DNA from: Ovis canadensis
Taxonomy: Eukaryota > Chordata > Mammalia > Artiodactyla > Bovidae
Assembly: GCF_042477335.2 (NCBI RefSeq)
Contig: NC_091727.1
Span: 125,705,501 to 125,769,500 of the forward strand
Length of the DNA: 64,000 nt
Direction of reading: 5' to 3'
In this document: positions 24,420 through 34,835 of the stretch, in pieces
How the letters are laid out: each line of letters starts with the position of its first letter
Numbering within the stretch: the stretch's first letter is position 1
The notes under the pieces: model-generated
The model's input: only the letters and a program-made list of their open reading frames with translations
What the model was told of the DNA's origin: nothing
Database searches by the model: none
Made by a program: the position numbers and the translations under genes

Positions 24420-24705
24420 CAATTTGAGAGCTAGGGCCAGTCAAATCTCCCTTTTTCATATTGTTGCATTCCTTCAATGGGCAAACATTATGCTAGGCTC
24501 TGGAGCTACAGAAATGAACTTGACACAATCCCTGTCCTCAAAGTGGGGTGAACACCTCAAAGAAAGATTTGAGAGGAGTGCTACACCATTTGAGGTCACT
24601 GGCTAGGGGAAAGTATCTGAGGTAGAGAAAAGGGCACATGGGAGGGCCTGGGGAAAGGGAAAGTCAGGTTGAGTTCTGAGGATCATTAGAGCACTGTGTG
24701 TATGC

Positions 24706-24831
24706 CGGCGTGCTCAGTCACTTCAGTCCTGACTCTTTGCAACCCTATGGACTATAGCCCTCGGGGCTCCTCTGTCCACAGGGTTCTCCAGGCAAGAATA
24801 CTGGAGTGGGTTGCCATGGCCTCCCCCAGGG
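24706..24831 (-). mobile_element. Bov-tA SINE, truncated
   Basis: Reverse copy from 'gtgctcagtcacttcagtcc' to 'atggcctcccccagg'. The tRNA-derived part is missing. Confidence 0.88.
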
Positions 24832-25079
24832 ACTCTGGTTAGTTCACTGTTGTCTCCCCTGCAGTTAGGTGAATGACTGGCAAATACTAGGTGCCCGTAT
24901 ATGTTTGTTGAATGAGTGAATGGTAGATTTGATGATAGGAAGCTAGGGTTTGAAGTAGTTGAGATTTCTCCTTGCCTGGCAAGAGCCAGAAGGAGGAGGT
25001 TGATAGCCCTGAAGATCTTCTGTATTGAACTTCCCCAAATCAACTCTCTCCTTTGGATCATGACTTCCAATTTTCAAAA

Positions 25080-25545
25080 GTTTAGTTATGGTGTGTCTTG
25101 GATATTTTAGGCTTGTTCTGTTTGGGGTTCATTCAGCTTATTTGAGTTGTAGGTTTATATCTTTTGATAAATTTGAAAAATTCTTAGTTACCATTTCTCC
25201 AAATATTTTTTTCAGCCCCATATTCTTTACCCTCTCCTTCTGAGATCCAATGATACAAATATTAACTCTTCTGCTATTGTCCTACAGATCCCCGAGGCCC
25301 TGTTCACTTTTCTCAGTCTATTTTCTCTCTGCTCTTCAGATTGGGTAAGTTCTACTGATCTGTCTTTACATTCACTGAGTCTAGGCTATTTCTACTCTGC
25401 TACTGAGCCCATCCAATGAGTACTTTTGCTGTGATTGTGCTTTTTAGTTCTATAATTGCTCTTTTGTTCTTCTTTACATTTTTTATTTCTTTGCTGGGAT
25501 TTCCTATGTTTTTCATTTGTTTCAAAAGAATTCATAATTGCTTGT
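25080..25545 (-). mobile_element. Old L1 3' UTR fragment
   Basis: Reverse-strand L1M-type 3' UTR. Recognised by 'tttctccaaatattttt', 'ccttctgagatccaatgata', 'cctacagatccccgaggccc' and 'ctcttcagattgggtaa'. Confidence 0.65.
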
Positions 25546-25753
25546 GCAGCTCCCTTGTGCCTCAGACAGTAAAGCAGATGCAGGAGACATAGGAGACACA
25601 GGTTCTATCTCTGGGTTGGGAATTCCCCTAGAGAAGAGAATGGCTACACACTCCAGTATTCTTGTCTGGAGAATTCCATAGACAGAGGAGCCTGGTGGGC
25701 TATAGTCCATAGGGTTGCAAAGAGTCAGACATGACTGAGCTACTAATACTTTC
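25546..25753 (+). mobile_element. Bov-tA SINE
   Basis: Forward copy inserted in or beside the old L1 tail. Body to 'agtcagacatgactgagcta'. Confidence 0.92.
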
Positions 25754-27424
25754 ATGGAGGCCAACTAGCCCTGCCTCACATTGCCTGTTCAGTCTCCTCC
25801 CTGCAGGTGGGTGTGGAGACTCAGCACAGCGGGATTATGGCAGGGGAGTTGAAGTGCTGACTGTTTCTGCCACTCAGGGCTTAAAGATCAGCTCCCCATT
25901 CAGGTCCACTGAACCCCCAGGGGAGTGGTGTGCTGTTGTTCCACTGATGTTTGGTTAGAGTAGGGTGGGAAGTGCTTCCCAAAAGGTGTTCTATTATTAG
26001 GTTACTTTTTTCCTAGGCCTTTGGCTAGGAGGAAGGGACTTTCTTTAGAACTTTTTTGATTGGTGCCTGTTGGAAGTTTGGAGTTGGGTGTTTCTGAAGA
26101 GTCCTATCTGGAATATATGGGAGGAAAAAAGAAAACTCAGAGAACTCAAGGTTATGTTGGTTTTCAAGTCAAGAGGTCCTTAGGTTGCCTGTCTTCTTCA
26201 CATCTTTCAGCCTTCCTATGCTTGTTTGTTGTGGTAGGTCCAGTGTTTGTTAGTTTTTGGAAGGAGGATCTGGAGGAAAGGAGAGGGGAACAGTATCCTT
26301 CTGTTTTGGCCAAGACCAGAAGTCTGGACCATGAATTGTAACCTGACATCTCATTTTAGACATTAGATCAAGTCAGTCACCACCACCTGCTAAGAGAGGC
26401 TTTGGGATGTGTGTATAATAAGCATTTCGTACCTTTCTGTACATCATGAGAGTTTCAGCAGAGCTTTTATATCCAGGATTTTAATTGCTCTTCATGACAA
26501 TTCAATGAGATACATACTATTGTTAGTATCTCCATTTGATAGTTGAGGAGACACCCAGAGATGAGTTTATTTGCCCAGTAATGGCAGAGCTGACATTTAA
26601 GCCCAGGCCTCCAAGCCCCAGTTTAGGGCTCCCTTCAACCTACACATCAAAAATGGCCACCAAGCAGATCTACTTCTCACTCACCAGCCTCCTTTTGAGA
26701 GTGGACTCCCAGGGGTTTCCAGGTTGCCTCCCCCTGCTACTCCAAGACTTCACCTTCTTCTCTCTCTTGCACTAGATCAGTTGGCAGGAACTTTCCAAGT
26801 GCCCAGTACTGTGAATTCACAGTAAATACGTTCCAAAAGGTCACTTAGACTTCAGTCATCCCAGTCAATCCAGACCAGCAGGGAGGGGTTGGGAAGGAGG
26901 TACTGTTCTGTATCCTCTAGACATCGCAGCTGTGGGGATTTAGCAGAAATGTTAACTGGGGCCAGGACTTGTGCAGTCACATGGGACCCTGTGCTTCGAG
27001 AGGCCCCGGGCCTGGCTTAGTGCTCTGCCATCATCATCATGAAATTTGTTATAAATTTTGAACAAACAGTCCTGCATTTTCAGTTTGCACTGGGCCTCAC
27101 AAATGATGTAGCTGTTTTGGGCTGAGGGCCATCCTACAGTTCTCTGAGAGCAGGGTTCACTCTCCCAGAAAAAAGCAGAGGAACCTGCAAAGTTATGGCC
27201 TTGAAGGAAGGCCCCCAAGCATGAAATCTGTTCCTGTGAATTTCACACCATATTCCCCTTCTTTTGTAATCAGTCAGGCTCACCGACCTGTGTGAACTTT
27301 ATCCCTGAGCCGAGTGCCCTTGTACCTCCAAGTCTTGGCTATGTTGCTCAAATCTACCAGACCACTGGCACTTCAACTTTCAAAAGTGGTTTCTGTCTTA
27401 TTAGACAGAATACATTTGATATAT
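25754..27424. other. Intergenic, MIR-like piece only
   Basis: A MIR-like segment lies at about 26470-26615 ('agttgaggagacacccagag', 'atttgcccagtaatggcaga'). I recognise nothing else. Confidence 0.55.
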
Positions 27425-28280
27425 ATATATGTAAACCTCCCCATTACATATAATCTCCCTTAAAAAAAATCAAGGTAACATTGGTTTACAACATTATACA
27501 AGTTTCATGTGTACAACACTGTATTTCTACTTCTGTATACACTATTGTGTGCTCACTAGAACTTTAGTTTCCATCTGTTATCATGCAGTTGACCCCCTTT
27601 TTTTCAGCCTTCCCCTCTGGATACCACTACTCTGTTTTCTGTATCTCTATGTTTATTTTTGTTTGGTTTGGTTTGTTAATTGGTTTGGTTTGTTAATTTA
27701 CAGATTTTTTTTTTATTTTTTAAAAATTATTTATTTATTTATTTACTTTACAATATTGTATTGATTTTGCCATACTTCAACATGAATCTGCCACGGGTGT
27801 ACACGTGTTCCCAATCCTGAACCCCCCCTCCCACCTCCCTCCCCATACCATCCTTCTGGGTCATCCCAGTGCACCAGCCCCAAGCAAACTGTATCCTGCA
27901 TTGAACCTAGACTGGCGATTCGTTTCTTATATGATATTATACATGTTTCAATTCACAGATTTTATCCCAACTTCCTGTTTCACTTATACTCATCTATGTA
28001 TGCATTTAGTTCTCTGGAGTTTTATCACAGGTGGGTTCATGTAATCACCACCACAGGCAAAATTCTGAACAGTGCCATCACCTCAAGGATCCTTCATGGT
28101 ATTACCCTTTCATGGCTGCACCCACATCCCTCCCACAACCTTCTTTCCCACCCATGGGAAATACTAATCTGTTCACCATTTCTAAAATTAGGATATCTGG
28201 GCTGGTTGCAGGTTTTGGCTATCATGAATATCACCTCTGTTTTTTACCATGTTTTCTCCTCATGAATTCAGGACCACTTT
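27425..28280 (-). mobile_element. Old L1 3' UTR, interrupted
   Basis: Reverse L1M-type 3' UTR: 'ggtaacattggtttacaaca', 'gtatacactattgtgtgctc', 'ctctggataccactactctg'. It resumes after the insert with 'ctggagttttatcacaggtg'. A younger L1 tail splits it. Confidence 0.65.
27709..27949 (-). mobile_element. Ruminant L1 3' end (5'-truncated insertion)
   Basis: Reverse copy: poly-T, then 'ctttacaatattgtattgat', 'ccacgggtgtacacgtgttc' and 'gactggcgattcgtttctta'. The target duplication AATTYACAGATTTT (27695-27708 and 27950-27963, one mismatch) proves a recent insertion of about 240 bp into the older L1. Confidence 0.9.
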
Positions 28281-30939
28281 AAATGAGTTGGTAAAGCAAG
28301 ATTTGTTGAGAAAAGTCTTTGAATACCCTCTCAGTTAATGATTCTTTTCAATTTAGAGGCAACCTGGGCCAGGAGAAAGCTGTAGGACTTTGGAGTTGGA
28401 AGAATTGTTTTTTATAAAAACAAGGCTCCATTATTTCCTTCCTGCATGGCCCGAGGCTGGTTACTTAACACTCCACCACCATCACTCCCACCATCACCCC
28501 AGTCTCCACTCTCACCTCCCCTATCTCTGTTTACCAGGAAAAACAATACCTCTGTGCAAAGTTGTTTTTGTAAAGACTAAATGAGATAGCACATAAAAGC
28601 TCCCAGTACTTTGGGGTGTTCCAGAATTCCTGCTCCCTTGACCAGCTAAGAAGAGGAAATGAATTAAATATAGTGGGAAGTTGAAATTGTGCACTTTGAA
28701 AATGCTGTTTCAATACTCCTAAGCATTTACAACAATGGGAAAATGGGACAAGAATGACTGTACAACTGGGACTTGCAATTAGCTTAATAAGGCTTCTAAA
28801 GAGCTCTAGGAGGGAGCTGGGAAGACTTAACTAAGTCAAACAAGACCTTGTCCCATCTCCCACTCCCTCTCCCAACTTCAGGGAGGCTTAATTATTTTAG
28901 CGACTCTTTTCTTTCAAGATCTGGCTATAAGAAGCTACAGCCTTCCTTAGTCCAATTTTTCAAGACTCCTAAATTAGCAGAGCCCGGATGAACACCATTT
29001 TATGAGGACTGAAAAAGAGTCCTTACCCCATTTCCTTCGCGCTTGAGCTCAAGACTACCTCCACACTTTGTATTTCAATTTTATAAGCTTTCCCAGCACT
29101 CAAAGAGCTATGTACAGATATATTTATAGCTTGGGCCAAGAGAGAGTATCATTTCCCTCAGACTTTCCCTGCTGTTGTTGTTGTTGTTGCTGTTGTTGTG
29201 AAATCCCAGAAGATGGTTCTGCGTGATTTTCTGAGGACTTTCTGTGACTGTGTGATGGGCCTGTCTCAGAGAGTCTTGCCAAGTCGCTACTGACTTCATT
29301 CCCAATATCCTTGGAGTCTATTGCCAACTATTTGCTGCACATCTACTGGGAGGCCTCACCCTGTGCTTCACACTGTGAGGAATGCAAAAGCCAGAGCTGC
29401 TGTCCTCCAGGGGTTTGCAGTTTAAGGAAATCCAAGTACCCACGTGAGACAGTTGGAGAGTGATCAAGAAGAGCTCTGTGAGATGGGACACTGACCCAAA
29501 GTGAGATGATCCATCTGAGAGGTTGAAGGTCAGTGAGGGGGAAAGAAGGCTTCATGGAGAAAGTAAGGTTGGGGAATCGATGGATAAGCCAGACTTGGAT
29601 AGATGGAAGAGTGAGAAGGACAGTCTTAGGAGAGGAACATCTTGAGTAAAACCATGAGAGTGGGGGAGGAGTGAATCATGCTTCCTGACTTGACTTCTGG
29701 ATCACCTCAATTCCTGACTCCTCATCTTGCCTTCTATGGCCTTGCCCACTCTCACCCCATACCCAGCGCTCAGTTTGTTGGGGCTGACACTCAGCTACAA
29801 TGTATACTGAAGTTTTGCATGACAGCTGCAAAGTATCCAAAGTATCCAAAGTATCATCCCATCCAACCTTCCCAGACCTGAGTTCCCTACCCCGGCACCC
29901 AACAGTGGAGGGATGTTCTTGAAAATGTTGTCCAGCCCTGAGATTTGGAATGCAAAAGAGAGCTAGACTAGCACCAAAGAGTAGTGGGAAAACCAGTCAT
30001 GGGAAATGGCTAAAATGACATCCCATGGTGGAGGAAGGGCCTTGGTCACCAAGCAGAGGGGTATAGATTTGATATAGTCAGAGATTAGGAACCACCGTGA
30101 CCATTTATTTCTATTACTAGGGACACAGTTTTCCTTTGACTAATATTAAGAAACTGGAGCCCTTTAGTTGACAAGGCAAATGAGTTGCTTCCCCTAATTA
30201 AAGGAAGTTCAGCCGACAGCCCAGTGAAGCCTATTTTTGTGTTAACCAGGCCAGCAGGGAAGACATCCAATTTACCCCTTCCCAAAGTCTTGGTTGAACT
30301 CCACCCCACACTGGCCCAAAGCTATTTGGTTTGGAAGCTGACAGTCCAACCTCTTCTGTGGCTTCTATTCACACTCTTACTGGCCTTGGGAGATTGTAAA
30401 TTCAAAAGAAGCAGAGGCTGCAGTTAGCTGGCCAAAACCAAATGTTGCTGCCCCACAGTGCCCCATGACACTCCACTCTGGGTGTAGCTGGATTTTCCCC
30501 ATAGGAGAACTCGATTTTACAACCTCAGGGTGGAAAATGCCCGAGATGGGAGAAGAGATCAGGAGCGGAATGCAGCTGGAGGGTGCAAAAGGGTAGAATC
30601 CAAGACCTGGGTGTGGATTGACATGGAGTTAACTGGAACCTCTTGGAGAGAGTAGCCACCAACTTACTCTAGCAATCCTGGGCTACACGGAATGAAAAGG
30701 ATTCTTAAAACTATACCCACAAACTTTTGAAGGAGGTCAAAATTTGTGAAAGAATAAGTCAGATGTACCCCCTTTATCTGGAATATGAAGCAAACAAACA
30801 AAAATAGCACAGACTAAAAGGTTCCACAAAATAAGTGAATGGCTTGTCTTTAACTTATGGAGAGCTGAGATCATGTTTCTTATTACTGTTCATCAAATCC
30901 CCAGGACCTAACATAGTAGATGCTCAGTCAGTGCTTGTT
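28281..30939. other. Intergenic, few repeats
   Basis: Holds a short (TTG)n at 29172-29199 and otherwise unique-looking sequence. I see no gene. Confidence 0.55.
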
Positions 30940-31165
30940 AGATGAATAAATGAATCACAGTAATAATAGTAATGACACTAATCAATATTTGTTAAGCCCC
31001 AATTGTACCCCAGGCAGCGCCCTAAGGAGTTTACATGCGTTAATTAGCTAATTGGATCCTCACAACAACCCTCTAATGTAGGCTCATTATTATTCCCATT
31101 TTATAGCACAGGAAAGCAAGGCTCAAGAGGATGGTTCCTTGCCCAAGGATATACCACGACTAGTA
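30940..31165. repeat. MIR-like SINE, split by a Bov-tA
   Basis: Pattern 'tcctcacaacaaccctctaa', 'cccattttatagcacaggaa' and 'ccaaggatataccacgacta'. It is cut by the SINE at 31172. Confidence 0.65.
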
Positions 31166-31171
31166 AGCCAC

Positions 31172-31429
31172 TGGCACCCCACTCCAGTACTCTTGCCTGA
31201 AAAATTCCATGGATGGAGGAGCCTGGTGGGCTGCAGTCCCTGGGGTTGCAAAGAGTTGGACACAACTGAGCGACTTCACTTTGACTTTTCACTTTCATAC
31301 ATTGGAGAAGGAAATGGCAATCCACTCCAGTGTTCTTGCCTAGAGAATCCCAGGGATGGGGGAGCCTGGTGGGCTGCTGTCTATGGTGTCGCACAGAGTT
31401 GAACACGATTGAAGCGACTTAGCAGTGGC
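31172..31429 (+). mobile_element. Tandem Bov-A bodies (dimeric SINE)
   Basis: Two successive bodies without the tRNA head, each with 'ccactccagt' and 'gagcctggtgggctgc' (about 31172-31290 and 31300-31429). The target duplication AGTMAGCCAC lies at 31162-31171 and 31430-31439. Confidence 0.9.
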
Positions 31430-31809
31430 AGTCAGCCACCAAGCTTGAATGGTTACTTCCTAAGGGAAGGCAGGAACACCCTGGCTATCTCTTGACCACT
31501 TGTGGTCTCTCTGTGTTCATAATGATCAACCAAATGTACTGTGAGGCAGACCCACAGTGACGATTCTTGATTACTTCCCCTGCCTGGGATGCTATCCTCA
31601 GTATCCTCTCATCCTTCCATTAACACACACATCACTCCTTTCTTCCTATTAGAATCCCACTCTTGCTTAAAAGATTCAGTGCAAATTTCATCTCTTACCA
31701 AGATTGCGCTGACTGCTCTTGCTAAAAGAGCTCTCTCCCACTTGGGAATTCATATGGCACCCATGGGCCATACCACTCTTTTGATACTTGAAATCTACCT
31801 AGCATGCCA

Positions 31810-31912
31810 GTTAAGAGCCAGACTTTAGAGTCAGACTGGGCTGGGTTTAAATTCCAGCTCTGCCAATTTACTAGATGTGTGACTGTGGGCAAGTTACTTA
31901 ACCTCTCCACCA
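31810..31912 (+). repeat. MIR SINE
   Basis: Pattern 'gtttaaattccagctctgcc' and 'gggcaagttacttaacctct'. It lies directly upstream of the L3/CR1 segment. Confidence 0.75.
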
Positions 31913-33435
31913 AGGAACATGATCTTTGAACTGGAAAGAGAATTAAAGCCTAAGATAGATGAGGAGATAATAAAGGAGTACTTAGTTGCCTTCAATGAGT
32001 TCAAGTTTCCAGGCCCGGACAAATTACATCCAAGGCTACTGAAAGAACATGCAGATGTGATCACGGAGCCAGTCTTAGTAACCTTTGAGAAATTATGGCC
32101 AAGGGAAGAGGTGAGAGACAGAAAGAGGCAGGCAAATGTTTCAAGTTTTAGTGAAGCGAGAGAGGGAGGTTGGTGTTACAGAGTACAAATATATTCCGGA
32201 AACTGCAGACCAGTGAGCATGGCATTGGTCTTTGGCAAAGGCATAGAATGCACTATTAAGCAGATCATTTCTGAGGCCTTAGAAAGGGAGCGGAAATCAC
32301 TAGGGGTAAGCATGAGCTCAGTAAAAGCAAGTCATGCTTAACTAAGCCCATTTCCTTTTTTGAATGGGTATCTTAAAGGGTAGATGAAGGGGATATACTG
32401 CAGTGTAATGTATCTGGATTTCAGAGAGATAGTTTAAAGTCTTATATCCTCGTGGAAAAGATTGAAAAACTGAAGCTGAATGGTAGCAGAATTTACATGG
32501 ATTGCTTCAAGTTTGAGCAATCATATTAAAAGTGATTTTTAATAAGGGGTGGGCCCTAAGGTCATACTGCAGAATTCTGTCCTGGACCCTATCTTATTCA
32601 ATATTTTTATTAGTCAAGTTGATCAAAGATGCATATAAAAGAAACTTGGTAATACAGAGCAGGCATTTTCAATGGAGGCGATATCGCCCCCAAGAGGGCA
32701 AAATCGGTTCTTGAGGAGTGAAAAGAAACATACATAAAGAGCACGGATCTGTAGAGAGTAAATAAACACACAGCTTATCAGTGTTATTACAATTTCATGG
32801 GACAAGATTAGGTGAAAAAATGTCTTAAAAGTCTCCCTAGGGGGTTGATAATTTTTAAAAGGTTGAAAAACATTTGTATAAAGAATACAATATTTTAGGT
32901 GAGAGACTCAAAATCTAGAAAAATCATAAAAGGATAAATTGAAATAAAAAATGAACAGGTGATGGTTATCAAGGATGTATGGAAAGCCCAGAATCTAGGT
33001 TAAAATAAAAGTCAACTGTATAACCATAGAATCTGGCAAACAATAGTAGTTCGTGTAAGAAGCAAAAGAGAGTTTTAATTGCGTTACAAGCTCCATATTG
33101 AGCAGACAAGAGACCTGCAAACCGTGTCCCATGAGGCATGATTTAAGTGAACTGAAGATATTTGGCCTGGGGGCCAAAAGACTCGAGCTGACATGACAGA
33201 TATCTCTCATATTAAAGAGGAATTAAAAATAATTTATGTAAAGCTAATTTTTGCTCAGCCTAAGGAATACCCCCCCCCTTTTTTTTTTTTTTGGCAATTA
33301 GAGGATGTCCCAATGTGAAGGAAGTTGCCTTCGAGAGGGAGCTTTCTAGATTATCAGGGTGGTATTTCTGCACTGAGTGGGACGGTAGATATGGCCTCTA
33401 AAATTTCTTCTAAATCTCAGATTCAATGATTCTCT
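31913..33435 (+). mobile_element. L3/CR1-type non-LTR retrotransposon fragment (RT region to 3' end)
   Basis: An open stretch at 31919-32341 contains CR1-like reverse-transcriptase motifs: Gly-Pro-Asp-Lys-Leu-His-Pro-Arg-Leu-Leu-Lys-Glu near 32010-32045 and Gly-Asn-Cys-Arg-Pro-Val-Ser near 32200. Further on, 'tgtatctggatttcagagag' is a decayed version of the YLDF motif region and 'ctatcttattcaatattttt' matches the next RT block. The end, 'cctctaaaatttcttctaaa' and 'gattcaatgattct', is the L3/CR1 tail. The copy is ancient and frame-broken (an unrelated segment of about 60 nt sits inside the frame near 32100-32180). A small DNA transposon seems inserted at about 32666-32879. Confidence 0.8.
32666..32879. 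mobile_element. Possible hAT-like mini-transposon inside L3
   Basis: The left end CAGGCATTTTCAA and the right end (reverse complement reads about CAAATGTTTTTCAA) are roughly inverted. Inside is 'ggcgatatcgcccccaagag'. The L3 sequence resumes after it. I cannot confirm an 8-bp target duplication, so the class is tentative. Confidence 0.4.
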
Positions 33436-34640
33436 ACTCATTTGAAAGTTACAGAGGTGGAAAAGATGGCTGACCAAGATGATCCCAGACAAAACATTCT
33501 CCTCTTGGTTTCAAAGCTGTAACCCCACAATATGGAGGATACTTGCTTGAGAAATCTGTCACTCAGGAACCAAATCAGGTGCACTCATACTTCTCGTTCA
33601 ATTTCAGTCTTGGCATACAGGGTGAGATGGCACAGAGGGAGCGTGGGGAAGTGCCAAGGAGGAGGTCTCAGACACCAGAATTAGAGAACTGCTCACATCT
33701 GTTTCATGAAAATACTGGTATGGGCCAGTGCATAGGGTGAGCACACTTCCTTTCCTTCCTGGTCTCTCCCCGCTCAGACTCAATGAGCCAGCAGCACATT
33801 TGATGCAGGGATGGCGCAGAGGGTGGTAATTTCAGATCAGAGGTTAGAGAGCTGGGGAATGAGATATGGAGCCCTCACCCTTTCTGAAAATTGAAACAAA
33901 GAAAACTTGAGAATCTAGTCCCTGGAACTGCGGCCCAGGGAATGTCTCAGGGGATAGGGCCCTAGCGAGGGTGCACTATAGTATTTACAGGGCTCTGAAT
34001 ATCTCCCTGAAGCCTCTTGGTCGACAGTGCAAACCCAGTTATTGGTTCTGCTTTACACAAAACATGGCCAGACAGACTCTCCACAGCCCCTTTGCTGGAA
34101 ATTAGGCTTCTTCCAGCTGCCATGGAGTCAAACTCCACTTGCTTTCCTCTTACTGTTACCCTCTCTCTGCCCTTGGCCAGAGGTAACTTATTGCTTTACA
34201 AAACAACCTTTTCTTCCCTGTGCCGCACCAGGTCCTATTTCACTCCCACCCACTCTCTGAGGGGTTCATCACCAGCATAGATCTGTGTACCAGGGCTGGG
34301 ACTGCAGCTGAGCCCACCAGAACTTTGCCGGCACTTCGAGATTTTTCTCTCCATGTCCTCCCTTGAGTCATGCTCAGGTCTGCACTCTTAACCTTGGGAC
34401 GGAAAAGCCAGAAATCTCTCAGACCCCTTCCTGAAAAGTCCTCTTTCTCCTTGGAACAAAAAGCACTTTCAAACATGGCTTTCCTGTTTTGTTTTGTTTC
34501 AATTTTCTGGTGGGTGGATCTGGAGTGGGCATCCCGTTTGCACATCTGGTAGGGGCACTTTCCAGATTTTCCTCATGACTCAGGATCAGTTTCTGACTGT
34601 TAGGCGGGGCCAAGTCTCCTGAATTTAATGCAGGGCACCT
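33436..34640. other. Upstream flank of CAPN6, nothing recognised
   Basis: Moderate GC, no recognised repeat, no TATA box that I would defend. It could hold CAPN6 promoter elements. A C8T16 homopolymer junction lies just before it, at 33270-33292, inside the L3. Confidence 0.5.
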
Positions 34641-34772
34641 CCCCCTGTGAGCAGAGCTTGGTACAGCCCAAATAGTTTTCAGGTTAAGAAAGCCAGAATC
34701 TTTGTTCAGCCGCACTTACTGGACAGACTTTGTAGGGGTTACCTGGTGCAGAGCAGCAGCAGCGGCAGCGGC

Positions 34773-34816
<44 letters not shown>

Positions 34817-34835
34817 GTCTCCTGGGATAACTCAG
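34641..34835 (+). other. CAPN6: Candidate CAPN6 non-coding exon 1 (5' UTR)
   Basis: CAPN6 exon 2 begins with only 15 untranslated bases after an acceptor, so a non-coding first exon must exist. The best candidate ends in 'gataactcag' followed by the donor 'gtgaggagag' at 34836. It gives a gene of about 25 kb, which matches my memory of human CAPN6. The exon would carry a CAG/CGG triplet tract and no ATG. The start at 34641 is nominal because I see no TATA box. A second possible donor (AAGG|GTAAGT at 39860) is less favoured. Confidence 0.5.
34753..34814. repeat. (CAG)n/(CGG) triplet repeat
   Basis: About 20 triplets: AGC units interrupted by GGC near the 5' side (34764-34775), then about 13 uninterrupted CAG units. 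If the exon-1 call is right, the repeat is in the CAPN6 5' UTR. Confidence 0.95.

Noticed and set aside
31919-32341. 140-codon open frame as a host gene
   Set aside because: Its motifs are those of CR1/L3 reverse transcriptase and the surrounding DNA follows the L3 element to its tail.
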